DNA of 64,000 nt from Balanoglossus misakiensis (taxonomy: Eukaryota; Hemichordata). Position 1 is the stretch's first letter; each line of letters starts with the position of its first letter. Below are positions 9,770 to 22,573 of the stretch, piece after piece. Where the stretch lies: NCBI GenBank assembly GCA_040954595.2, contig CM082585.2, positions 4,464,001 to 4,528,000 of the forward strand, given 5' to 3'. The position numbers were made by a program, and so were the translations under genes. A model generated the notes under the pieces. That model did not search any database and was not told where the DNA came from. It saw nothing but the letters and a program-made list of their open reading frames with translations.

Positions 9770-12600
9770 TTATTCACATACATAGACTTCAACTCTCATT
9801 GACATCTTATTTCGCCAGGTCTGAGGGTAAAACCGAACATACTGAGACACGAAGGAGTCATCCATTAAATCATGGTAGACGACTGTAGTCATATCAGTAT
9901 TCCCTACAAACACCTGAAACGATATATATATATACAGATTATTTCATAATCATGCCTTCAAATCATATGTTATGGTTTAGATTCATATTCTATTATGTTT
10001 AGATTTGTGTGAGCGCAGAAGTCATAGGCTAAGTGAGACCATGACAGACTGTTTCTACTCTAAGAGGATCACAAATGTGCATTTAAATAGGGTAAAGTTC
10101 TGTAAAACTTATTCAGTAATACATCCTTAGTTATCTGAGCATGATTCTTAACAAACACTTAAAATCTACCTTCAGGAGACCGTCACTGCCAAGGATATAT
10201 TTCCAAACACCATTGTCATCATAAGCCAACACGAATGTCTTCACCCACTGGTTATATTCTCCCCGTCCCTAGATTTAATAAGAAATGTTATTAACTTTAA
10301 TCAATTGGAGTTAGGGGTGGACATGCCACCCACTGAAAATGTGTAATTGCATGGCTGTTTCAATGTTAAATGGTGACAGTTGTTATATTTGCATTGACAA
10401 TACACCTTTGTGCCCATTTAGCAGGTTGGTGTATAATGAGAGTTTTATGGTGATATGTTGGGAACTTGTCGACAACCTAATCCCTCCCAACCTCAACCTT
10501 CGCCCCTGTTCCCGCTATTCAGGTCCAATTCACCATAGGACATAATTGATTTGGATCAAACCATGATGATGAAAGGGTTAAAAGATTAACACTTACCTGT
10601 GTTGCAACCCCAACCACCTCTCTAATGCTACCGAGGTTTATCTGTAACCACTGTCCTGCCGCGTTGTACTTCGAAAGCCATCCCGATGCTTTGCCAGGTT
10701 TGATGTAGTTCAGCCTTGCCTGATATGACATTCTAATAGCATGGTGGTTACTACTTGCTGTGATTTGCGAGTCTAGAATCTCGCCACTCTCCATACCAGC
10801 AGCAACAGCGTTACCGCAAGGCACTAGAATAAAGTAATTCATACACTAAACTCAACATTATTCCATATATTTTAGGGAGGGGGTGTTATTGGATATTTTT
10901 GATTAACATGTACACAACTGGTTGGATTAGTTTGCCATTTTGAATTTTACTTGATACTATAATTGTATACTATTGAATTTGCTCACTGTAACTCTTGATT
11001 TTACTATAAACACAAAAAGGGCGAACTTTGTAAATTACATTGAATGATAAATGATGTCATACCAACACCAGGATTGATGTAAAGCCACTCAGGGGTTACA
11101 AAGGTTGTCTTAATACTCACCAAATGATTTTTCACAAATTAATCCCAGGCGTTTTCTGCAGTCCACAGGTTGCCATTGACCGTTGTTATCAGCAGACATT
11201 ACAGCACAATCTGTGATGCCTTCTGTATCTGGCATGGTGCCAGTTTGTCCAGGTCGTTCTGTTGAGACCCAGTTTTTATATGACACCTGGTGTGAAATAG
11301 ATATCACTGTTACAATTGATATTGAAAGGATACTTGGCCCTCTATGGCAGCAATGAACATTTCCTCGTTCATGCCAGGTATTATTCTTGTCTGAGAAAGT
11401 GTTGTTGTTTGTTTGTTTGTTTGTTTGTTTTTAGGGGGAGGTTGCACCAAGGTAACTTGTGAGGTTCACATTTCTCTTGAAATACCGAAAAGGACGTTCA
11501 CCTAAAAATGACAATTTTCTCCTGGTCGTTGCCTTATCTTTTGGGGGGAAAAGACTTGACCAGAAACAGCTCTTTTAATATTTTGGCCTTTAATACAGGA
11601 TAATGCAGAACCAATTATTTTTGCATCATGGATGTGTTAGGTAATACACTTGAAACAATATGTCTTTGGCTGTATATTTATATACTAAACAAGCCAGAAA
11701 AATACACGAGAATATTGAATTCAGCTAAATTTCAAGTATAATGGTTTGTCTAGAAGTTTGTTACCTGACTTCCATCTTCCCATCTCCAGTCTCCTTCATT
11801 CTCGATATCATTCAAACCTATCCATAGACCAAAAGTACCACGTGTATACCCTGTGGTGAAAAACAAAAGCAAATTACCTCAGTTCCAACAGGTACTGGTA
11901 AATGCCATGCTTTCTGGTTGAATTCGTTCTGATTGGCGACATTGACACATTACAAGTGACAGTATTAAAGGTATACAGCCACCTCTTCATGGTACATATG
12001 CCCATATATGGTGAAAAGGACGTGTGTAGGAATGACCATGCGATGGCCACTTGTTGAGCGTCTGACACCAACTGAAAATCTGTGATTGGCCAATTTTGAA
12101 TTTTTCATCATAACAGTGGTTAAATAGGCTTGGTGTTAAACTAAAAAATTCCTTCTTGAATGTGCTTAGACCAGGGTTTTCATCACACTGATCTTGTTAT
12201 GAACATAACAGTATTCTAAGTACCGAGTTTCTATATTATTATGGAATCTTTTCAAATCGCTGTTTACCTTGCAGAAACAAATTTTCCTCACTGTCGTTTA
12301 TTGTGGCTAGCGTCCCACCTTTGCCTGTGCACACAGTCCTGGCTTCTTTATACATGTACACTTGGGATTGGTAGGCATAGTAACAACCTTCTTTAAAGTT
12401 CTCCCATTGTGGGTCACATGCTTGAAGAAAAAGAACACAAAGTCATCATTTTTAATTCAACAAAAATGTGGCGAGAGTGAGCAAAATGAATGGAAACTTC
12501 ACAGCTTTCTTGGCAACAACACGAAAGTACTAGAAATACCTTTAATCGTTTGATTGATGAAAACGACGAGTATGATTATCACAGGTAGTTTCATTGCCAT
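9770..12600 (-). CDS. Secreted C-type lectin / F5-8C protein, inverted paralogue C
   Basis: Seven minus-strand exons, 12600-12540, 12420-12268, 11850-11765, 11286-11121, 10823-10597, 10268-10170 and 9913-9770, join to 311 residues with the same phases as gene A. Exon 1 is a signal peptide (MAMKLPVIIILVVFINQ). Exon 2 is very close to gene A (CDPQW, GCYYAYQSQVY), while exons 4-7 are much more diverged. The CTLD has WIGLND but no EPN/QPD or WND; the F5/8C part has GQWLQINLG and ends EVYVCE. All donors are GT. It lies head-to-head with the tandem array on its right. The stop codon overlaps an AATAAA. It looks like a functional gene of the same family. Confidence 0.87.
11400..11432 (+). repeat. 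(GTTT)n microsatellite
   Basis: A short run of TTTG repeats lies in an intron of the inverted lectin gene. Confidence 0.8.
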
Positions 12601-13047
12601 CAAATATACACCATCTGAATATGTAGCCAGAGGAACAGTTTGTCTGCAACAAAGAAAAGATAATGCTAGAGATGTCACCAACAATAAGTGTACTCAAATT
12701 TGTCTGTGTTTTGGAGCTTGATCTTAGCCAAACAAGTATCTCCCACAGCTGTTCACATTTCAGAACATTTAATTTCAAATAGCCAACAGTTACAGCAATA
12801 CCCTTTTAGTATCCTGCCTTATACAATGTGAAACTATATTAAGTTATGTCATCATTGTGTTAACATTATTAAGCATTCTTGACGTCATAGCGACTTAAAC
12901 GCTGAGTGTGAAATACGTTATTTGACATACGACATCGGAACTGCGCACTATACCATCCTCAAGACCATCTATCATATGTATACGAAAAAATATCATTTCA
13001 TTCCACTTGGTCAATATTTGCTGTCTTTCTTTTTATCATTTGGGAAT

Positions 13048-15170
13048 GCTGCTCTCTGCATGCGTGTAATGATATACTCACCTTACGTGAAGGCAAACGA
13101 TTTGTTGTATTCACAGTCCTAGGGGTGAAATGCAGGACTTATTAAACTCAAAACAGTCACTAATCCTTATCCTGTACAGCCCCTCTGGTTATATAAAGAA
13201 AGACATTTGAAATGCTTCATTCAACACCCACAGCCCTACCATCAATAGGTAGAATTGCATTCAAGAGAATCTTAATCTGCTCTTTTCAAATACATTTCCT
13301 ATGCCTATCGGTATTACTTTCTGCCGAGTCAAAAAAAAACCCAGTGCAGTGTGTTGGCACGATCTCTGGACAAATTTTACCAACTTTCAAATGGTAACTG
13401 TCATGAACAAGATTCGAACTACCCGGTACTTACTAATAAGATTTTGAAAATAGTTTACATCTCACTTTTCCACATGATTATTTTTGTATTTACAAATGGA
13501 AGTCTAATATTTGTACCGAAAAACAAGTTTTTTTTGCATGAGACAGCTTCCATATCCCCGAGGGTAAACTTTCTTTTCAACTTAAAAAGTCAAATTCCAG
13601 ACACCCGGGCCTTCGTTCATCTTTCAAACGCTATCCAAAGTACTTCAAATTGTTTATAGAAAAAGAGCAGGCAAGAAAAATAGTTATGCTACTTACAACA
13701 GCTATCGTCAGTTCCGAAGAATGAACGACCGCTCACTAATCCGGATGCGTCCGATCACTCTTGCTTCTAGTAGTATCAATCCGCGATACAAAGTTAAAAT
13801 TTGACAGTTAACCATGTGGCTGGCATTAAGGCGCGGATTTCATTTGGAACGAAACACTTCATGTTGTATAGTCTGTACACGAGGCAAATGAAGACGCTTG
13901 AAAAGTCTTTGATCCTGTTTGCAAATTGGCAAAATGAAAGGAACTACTTTTTTTGAAAATGATTGATTTTCGCCAAATATAAAGATGCCGGTTTTAATTT
14001 TGTGATTAAAGCAATAATTTAATTATATGCGATAACGTACACTTGTACCAACTTAATCACATAATCAGAACCACTCAACATACCATGAGGCCATTACACG
14101 GGCTGTAGGATAAATTTTAAATAATCATGTTCATTTTCATTTGCTTTACAGGTGCTCATGTACACTTGACTTCTTTTGTTTCCGAAGTGGACGGATGTCT
14201 GTAATCGGGATTTGAAGACTTCAATTTGATTGGCTGAATGTTGTAAACAAGGTATGAATATATAACGACGAACTACTTTATTCTGCGTAAGTAAGACGCG
14301 CATGTCATTACCTGTTTGTGCGTCCTACATGTAAATCCATGTATGCTGTGTTTGGTTTAACCCGAATCTGCTGTAAAATTGTAAGTACATATCTATAACA
14401 AATGGCTTCCCTCTTTCGTATTTACTTTGTATGTCAAGCGTCGTGTTCCAGAATAGCCGTTCTATTTAGTATGTAAATGTCCCTAGACTCGGTAAGCTAC
14501 AACTTGTTAGAGTTTTATATAGTTGACGAAGATTTTAGGAGCTAGTTTGTTAACATTGCCAGTTCGCATTCTGTCAGGAGATTCCTTGACAGTTAGTACG
14601 TGCTATGTGCGCAAGAGACAGCGCAATGGAATTGCTCAAAGGGGTCAGGATTTCTGTTTATTTTCAGTGGCTGTGAGGTGTTTATTTCGATGTACCGGTA
14701 TGTTTATGTTGACAATTTGCTGCTGTTCATATCCCTTATTTATCACTATAGCATCATATCATTATCAGGGATTATATTACCATGGCCTGTGTGTCGCATT
14801 TTAAATGGTCGAGATGAATGACGTCACTGACTGCAAATACTGCAGTATTAATGGTTTGTTTACATGCCCGTAAATCTGAATAGTAATATTAGCAAACAGT
14901 TCAGTGAATACAACATTTTGCGTAACACAATTTCCGCGGCCCCTAGTGGGACATTTTCGTACATTTTGACGGTTTTCTTGAGTTCGTTGGTAATATAATG
15001 GAAATAACCGACTCCGCCCTGACCATTAACGTTTGTTTATGGGCGCGGGCTCGAGGAAAGCCAAAATTCATGGGCTCGGAAGCCTCGCCCATGAATTTTT
15101 GGCTTTCCTCTCGGCCTTGCTCAAAAACAAACGTTAATGGTCAGAGCGTCGTCCATTATTTCTAAATTAT
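13048..15170 (+). repeat. Array unit 1
   Basis: Full unit. It lacks 12 bp (ATGTGTTTAGAG) near 13116 that the others have. The hairpin is at 15021-15142 and TGACGTCA at 14819-14826. Confidence 0.9.
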
Positions 15171-17184
15171 GCTGCTCTCTGCATGCGTGTAATGATATAC
15201 TCACCTTACCTGAAGGCAAACGATTTGTTGTAATCACATGTGTTTAGAGTCCTAGGGGTGAAAAAATAGGACTAATTAAACTCAAAACAGTCACTAATCC
15301 TTATCCTGTACAGCCCCTCTGGTTATATAAAGAAAGACATTTGAAATGCTTCATTCAACACCCACAGCCCTACCATCAATAGGTAGAATTGTATTCAAGA
15401 GAATCTTAATCTGCTCTTTTCAAATACATTTCCTATGCCTATCGGTATTATTTTCTGCCGAGTCAAAAAAAAAAACCAGTGCAGTGTGTTGGCACGATCT
15501 CTGGACAATTTTTACCAACTTTCAAATTGTAACTGTCATGAACAAGATTCGAACTACCCGGTACTTACTAATAAGATTTTGAAAATAGTTTACATCTCAC
15601 TTTTCCACATGATTATTTTTGTATTTACAAATGGAAGTCTAATATTTGTACCGAAAAACAAGTTTTTTTTGCATGAGACAGCTTCCATATCCCCGAGGGT
15701 AAACTTTCTTTTCAACTTAAAAAGTCAAATTCCAGACACCCGGGCCCTCGTTCATCTTTCAAACGCTATCCAAAGTACTTCAAAATGTTTATAGAAAAAT
15801 AGCAGGCAAGAAAAATAGTTATGCTACTTACAACACCTATCGTCAGTTCCGAAGAATGAACGACCGCTCACTAATCCGGATGCGTCCGATCACTCTTGCT
15901 TCTAGTAGTATCAATCCGCGATACAAAGTTAAAATTTGACAGTTAACCATGTGGCTGGCATTAAGGCGCGGATTTCATTTGGAACGAAACACTTCATGTT
16001 GTATAGTCTGTACACGAGGCAAATGAAGACGCTTGAAAAGTCTTTGATCCTGTTTGCAAATTGGCAAAATGAAAGGAACTACTTTTTTTGAAAATGATTG
16101 ATTTTCGCCAAATATAAAGATGCCGGTTTTAATTTTGTGATTAAAGCAATAATTTAATTATATGCGATAACGTACACTTGTACCAACTTAATCACATAAT
16201 CAGAACCACTCAACATACCATGAGGCCATTACACGGGCTGTAGGATAAATTTTAAATAATCATGTTCATTTTCATTTGCTTTACAGGTGCTCATGTACAC
16301 TTGACTTCTTTTGTTTCCGAAGTGGACGGATGTCTGTAATCGGGATTTGAAGACTTCAATTTGATTGGCTGAATGTTGTAAACAAGGTATGAATATATAA
16401 CGACGAACTACTTTATTCTGCGTAAGTAAGACGCGCATGTCATTACCTGTTTGTGCGTCCTACATGTAAATCCATGTATGCTGTGTTTGGTTTAACCCGA
16501 ATCTGCTGTAAAATTGTAAGTACATATCTATAACAAATGGCTTCCCTCTTTCGTATTTACTTTGTATGTCAAGCGTCGTGTTCCAGAATAGCCGTTCTAT
16601 TTAGTATGTAAATGTCCCTAGACTCGGTAAGCTACAACTTGTTAGAGTTTTATATAGTTGACGAAGATTTTAGGAGCTAGTTTGTTAACATTGCCAGTTC
16701 GCATTCTGTCAGGAGATTCCTTGACAGTTAGTACGTGCTATGTGCGCAAGAGACAGCGCAATGGGATCGCTCAAAAGGGTCAGGATTTCTGTTTATTTTC
16801 AGCGGCTGTGAGGTGTTTATTTCGATGTACTGGTATATGTTTATGTTGGCAATTTGCTGCTGTTCATATCCCTTATTTATCACTATAGCATCATATCATT
16901 ATCAGGGATTATATTACCATGGCCTGTGTGTCGCATTTTAATTGGTCGAGATGAATGACGTCACTGACTGCAATACTGCAGTAATGGTTTGCTAACATGC
17001 TCGTAAATCTGAATAGCAATATTAGCAAACAGTTCAGTGAATACAACATTTTGCGTAACACAAGTTCCGCGGCCCCTAGTGGAACATTTTCGGAAGCCTC
17101 GCCCATGAATTTTTGGCTTTCCTCTCGGCCTTGCTCATAAACAAACGTTAATGGTCAGAGCGTCGTCCATTATTTCTAAATTAT
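15171..17184 (+). repeat. Array unit 2, hairpin arm deleted
   Basis: A deletion of roughly 110 bp at ~17092 removes the left arm of the terminal hairpin, leaving only the right arm. TGACGTCA is at 16956-16963. Confidence 0.9.
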
Positions 17185-19313
17185 GCTGCTCTCTGCATGC
17201 GTGTAATGATATACTCACCTTACCTGAAGGCAAACGATTTGTTGTAATCACATGTGTTTAGAGTCCTAGGGATGAAATGCAGGACTAATTAAACTCAAAA
17301 CAGTCACTAATCCTTATCCTGTACAGCCCCTCTGGTTATATAAAGAAAGACATTTGAAATGGTTCATTCAACACCCACAGCCCTACCATCAATAGGTAGA
17401 ATTGTATTCAAGAGAAGCTTAATCTGCTCTTTTCAAATACATTTCCTATGCCTATCGGTATTATTTTCTGCCGAGTCAAAAAAAAACCAGTGCAGTGTGT
17501 TGGCACGATCTCTGGACAATTTTTACCAACTTTCAAATGGTAACTGTCATGAACAAGATTCGAACTACCCGGTACTTACTAATAAGATTTTGAAAATAGT
17601 TTACATCTCACTTTTCCACATGATTATTTTTGTATTTACAAATGGAAGTCTAATATTTGTACCGAAAAACAAGTTTTTTTTGCATGAGACAGCTTCCATA
17701 TCCCCGAGGGTAAACTTTCTTTTCAACTTAAAAAGTCAAATTCCAGACACCCGGGCCTTCGTTCATCTTTCAAACGCTATCCAAAGTACTTCAAATTGTT
17801 TATAGAAAAAGAGCAGGCAAGAAAAATAGTTATGCTACTTACAACAGCTATCGTCAGTTCCGAAGAATGAACGACCGCTCACTAATCCGGATGCGTCCGA
17901 TCACTCTTGCTTCTAGTAGTATCAATCCGCGATACAAAGTTAAAATTTGACAGTTAACCATGTGGCTGGCATTAAGGCGCGGATTTCATTTGGAACGAAA
18001 CACTTCATGTTGTATAGTCTGTACACGAGGCAAATGAAGACGCTTGAAAAGTCTTTGATCCTGTTTGCAAATTGGCAAAATGAAAGGAACTACTTTTTTT
18101 GAAAATGATTGATTTTCGCCAAATATAAAGATGCCGGTTTTAATTTTGTGATTAAAGCAATAATTTAATTATATGCGATAACGTACACTTGTATCAACTT
18201 AATCACATAATCAGAACCACTCAACATACCATGAGGCCATTACACGGGCTGTAGGATAAATTTTAAATAATCATGTTCATTTTCATTTGCTTTACAGGTG
18301 CTCATGTACACTTGACTTCTTTTGTTTCCGAAGTGGACGGATGTCTGTAATCGGGATTTGAAGACTTCAATTTGATTGGCTGAATGTTGTAAACAAGGTA
18401 TGAATATATAACGACGAACTACTTTATTCTGCGTAAGTAAGACGCGCATGTCATTACCTGTTTGTGCGTCCTACATGTAAATCCATGTATGCTGTGTTTG
18501 GTTTAACCCGAATCTGCTGTAAAATTGTAAGTACATATCTATAACAAATGGCTTCCCTCTTTCGTATTTACTTTGTATGTCAAGCGTCGTGTTCCAGAAT
18601 AGCCGTTCTATTTAGTATGTAAATGTCCCTAGACTCGGTAAGCTACAACTTGTTAGAGTTTTATATAGTTGACGAAGATTTTAGGAGCTAGTTTGTTAAC
18701 ATTGCCAGTTCGCATTCTGTCAGGAGATTCCTTGACAGTTAGTACGTGCTATGTGCGCAAGAGACAGCGCAATGGGATTGCTCAAAAGGGTCAGGATTTC
18801 TGTTTATTTTCAGTGGCTGTGAGGTGTTTATTTCAATGTACTGGTATGTTTATGTTGGCAATTTGCTGCTGTTCATATCCCTTTTTTATCACTATAGCAT
18901 CATATCATTATCAGGGATTATATTACCACGGCCTGTGCGTCGCATTTTAATTGGTCGAGATGAATGACGTCACTGACTGCAAATACTGCAGTAATGGTTT
19001 GCTAACATGCTCGTAAATCTGAATAGCAATATTAGCAAACAGTTCAGTGAATACAACATTTTGCGTAACACAATTTCCGCGGCCCCTAGTGGGACATTTT
19101 CGTACATTTTGACGGTTTTCTAGAGTTCGTTGGTAATATAATGGAAATAACCGACTCCGCCCTGACCATTAACGTTTGTTTATGGGCGCGGGCTCGAGGA
19201 AAGCCAAAATTCATGGGCTCGGAAGCCTCGCCCATGAATTTTTGGCTTTCCTCTCGGCCTTGCTCATAAACAAACGTTAATGGTCAGAGCGTCGTCCATT
19301 ATTTCTAAATTAT
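17185..19313 (+). repeat. Array unit 3
   Basis: Full unit with the hairpin at 19164-19285 and TGACGTCA at 18965-18972. Its left half is almost identical to that of unit 4. Confidence 0.9.
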
Positions 19314-21795
19314 GCTGCTCTCTGCATGCGTGTAATGATATACTCACCTTACCTGAAGGCAAACGATTTGTTGTAATCACATGTGTTTAGAGTCCTAGGG
19401 GTGAAATGCAGGACTAATTAAACTCAAAACAGTCACTAATCCTTATCCTGTACAGCCCCTCTGGTTATATAAAGAAAGACATTTGAAATGGTTCATTCAA
19501 CACCCACAGCCCTACCATCAATAGGTAGAATTGTATTCAAGAGAAGCTTAATCTGCTCTTTTCAAATACATTTCCTATGCCTATCGGTATTATTTTCTGC
19601 CGAGTCAAAAAAAAACCAGTGCAGTGTGTTGGCACGATCTCTGGACAATTTTTACCAACTTTCAAATGGTAACTGTCATGAACAAGATTCGAACTACCCG
19701 GTACTTACTAATAAGATTTTGAAAATAGTTTACATCTCACTTTTCCACATGATTATTTTTGTATTTACAAATGGAAGTCTAATATTTGTACCGAAAAACA
19801 AGTTTTTTTTGCATGAGACAGCTTCCATATCCCCGAGGGTAAACTTTCTTTTCAACTTAAAAAGTCAAATTCCAGACACCCGGGCCTTCGTTCATCTTTC
19901 AAACGCTATCCAAAGTACTTCAAATTGTTTATAGAAAAAGAGCAGGCAAGAAAAATAGTTATGCTACTTACAACAGCTATCGTCAGTTCCGAAGAATGAA
20001 CGACCGCTCACTAATCCGGATGCGTCCGATCACTCTTGCTTCTAGTAGTATCAATCCGCGATACAAAGTTAAAATTTGACAGTTAACCATGTGGCTGGCA
20101 TTAAGGCGCGGATTTCATTTGGAACGAAACACTTCATGTTGTATAGTCTGTACACGAGGCAAATGAAGACGCTTGAAAAGACTTTTATCCTGTTTGCAAA
20201 TTGGCAAAATGAAAGGAACTACTTTTTTTGAAAATGATTGATTTTCGCCAAATATAAAGATGCCGGTTTTAATTTTGTGATTAAAGCAATAATTTAATTA
20301 TATGCGATAACGTACACTTGTACCAACTTAATCACATAATCAGAACCACTCAACATACCATGAGGCCATTACACGGGCTGTAGGATAAATTTTAAATAAT
20401 CATGTTCATTTTCATTTGCTTTACAGGTGCTCATGTACACTTGACTTCTTTTGTTTCCGAAGTGGACGGATGTCTGTAATCGGGATTTGAAGACTTCAAT
20501 TTGATTGGCTGAATGTTGTAAACAAGGTATGAATTTATAACGACGAACTACTTTATTCTGCGTAAGTAAGACGCGCATGTCATTACCTGTTTGTGCGTCC
20601 TACATGTAAATCCATGTATGCTGTGTTTGGTTTAACCCGAATCTGCTGTAAAATTGTAAGTACATATCTATAACAAATGGCTTCCCTCTTTCGTATTTAC
20701 TTTGTAGGTCAAGCGTCGTGTTCCAGAATAGCCGTTCTATTTAGTATGTAAATGTCCCTAGACTCGGTAAGCTACAACTTGTTAGAGTTTTATATAGTTG
20801 ACGAAAATTTTAGGAGCTAGTTTGTTAAAGGGACAAAGTCTCTGTCTCGCTGCCCTTTTTTCCATTAATTATATTTGATAAGAGACAACGTTTGTTATTC
20901 TACATGTGGATATATAGTGAATAACGTTCAACCACACACAACTTCCATCCCTTTTATAGACAGGAGAGTGTAAAAACTCGCCAAAATGAATAATCGTTCT
21001 TTACCATTTATTCATTTTGGGCGAGTTTTTACTCTCATATTCTACAAACGAGATGGAAGTTGTGTGTGGTCGAATGTTAATTCACCATATATCCACCAGT
21101 AGAATAACATAAACGGCGTCTTGTATCAAACATAATTAATGGAAAAAGGCCAGCGAGAGAGAGACTTTGTCCCTTTAACATTGCCAGTTCGCATTCTGTC
21201 AGGAGATTCCTTGACAGTTAGTACGTGCTATGTGCGCAAGAGACAGCGCAATGGAATTGCTCAAAGGGGTCAGGATTTCTGTTTATTTTCAGTGGCTGTG
21301 AGGTGTTTATTTCGATGTACCGGTATGTTTATGTTGACAATTTGCTGCTGTTCATATCCCTTATTTATCACTATAGCATCATATCATTATCAGGGATTAT
21401 ATTACCATGGCCTGTGTGTCGCATTTTAAATGGTCGAGATGAATGACGTCACTGACTGCAAATACTGCAGTATTAATGGTTTGTTTACATGCCCGTAAAT
21501 CTGAATAGTAATATTAGCAAACAGTTCAGTGAATACAACATTTTGCGTAACACAATTTCCGCGGCCCCTAGTGGGACATTTTCGTACATTTTGACGGTTT
21601 TCTTGAGTTCGTTGGTAATATAATGGAAATAACCGACTCCGCCCTGACCATTAACGTTTGTTTATGGGCGCGGGCTCGAGGAAAGCCAAAATTCATGGGC
21701 TCGGAAGCCTCGCCCATGAATTTCTGGCTTTCCTCTCGGCCTTGCTCAAAAACAAACGTTAATGGTCAGAGCGTCGTCCATTATTTCTAAATTAT
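19314..21795 (+). repeat. Array unit 4, with inserted MITE
   Basis: The left half follows unit 3, while the right half (after 21179) follows the variants of unit 1. This looks like a product of unequal exchange or conversion. A 346-bp TTAA element interrupts it at 20829-21174. The hairpin is at 21646-21767 and TGACGTCA at 21444-21451. Confidence 0.9.
20829..21174. mobile_element. 346-bp TTAA foldback MITE, copy 2
   Basis: Same family and length as 6332-6677, flanked by TTAA. Units 1-3 of the array have the uninterrupted TTTGTTAACATTG target, so the insertion happened after unit amplification. Confidence 0.94.
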
Positions 21796-22573
21796 GCTGC
21801 TCTCTGCATGCGTGTAATGATATACTCACCTTACCTGAAGGCAAACGATTTGTTGTAATCACATGTGTTTAGAGTCCTAGGGGTGAAAAACAGGACTAAT
21901 TAAACTCAAAACAGTCACTAATCCTTATCCTGTACAGCCCCTCTGGTTATATAAAGAAAGACATTTGAAATGGTTCATTCAACACCCACAGCCCTACCAT
22001 CAATAGGTAGAATTGCATTCAAGAGAATCTTAATCTGCTCTTTTCAAATACATTTCCTATGCCTATCGGTATTATTTTCTGCCGAGTCAAAAAAAAACCC
22101 AGTGCAGTGTGTTGGCACGATCTCTGGACAATTTTTACCAACTTTCACATGGTAACTGTCATGAACAAGATTCGAACTACCCGGTACTTACTAATAAGAT
22201 TTTGAAAATAGTTTACATCTCACTTTTCCACATGATTATTTTTGTATTTACAAATGGAAGTCTAATATTTGTACCGAAAAACAAGTTTTTTGCATGAGAC
22301 AGCTTCCATATCCCCGAGGGTAAACTTTCTTTTCAACTTAAAAAGTCAAATTCCAGACACCCGGGCCCTCGTTCATCTTTCAAACGCTATCCAAAGTACT
22401 TCAAAATGTTTATAGAAAAATAGCAGGCAAGAAAAATAGTTATGCTACTTACAACACCTATCGTCAGTTCCGAAGAATGAACGACCGCTCACTAATCCGG
22501 ATGCGTCCGATCACGGGGTGATACGGGACGGATCATTCTGGGACGTCAAACACCAGATACCATTGAAACTAAC

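Larger units (their letters stand above)
13048..22514 (+). repeat. Tandem array of about 4.3 units of ~2.1 kb
   Basis: Units start with GCTGCTCTCTGCATGCG at 13048, 15171, 17185, 19314 and 21796. Their lengths are 2123, 2014, 2129 and 2482 bp, then 719 bp truncated at the junction with copy B. Neighbouring units look nearly identical. Each complete unit ends with a ~122-bp hairpin and carries an exact TGACGTCA site. A motif set of inverted CCAAT (GATTGGCTG) and TATATAAC (TTTATAAC in unit 4) lies ~30 bp apart near the middle. ORFs of 148 and 69 codons are preserved only because the DNA is: the 148-codon frame breaks wherever an A-run changes length. I do not recognise an RNA gene. Confidence 0.93.

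Noticed and set aside
13380-13450. tRNA or pol III gene suggested by a GTTCGAATC box on the minus strand of each array unit
   Set aside because: The flanking bases do not form a T-arm stem and no matching A box or cloverleaf is visible.
17359-17805. 148-codon ORF conserved in array units
   Set aside because: It is intact only in units 3 and 4 and shifts with A-run length in the others. There is no domain and no codon-biased change pattern.
13048-22514. CRISPR-like or snRNA/5S gene array
   Set aside because: Units are far too long for CRISPR, and no 5S, U1, U2, U4, U5 or U6 core sequence was recognised on either strand.
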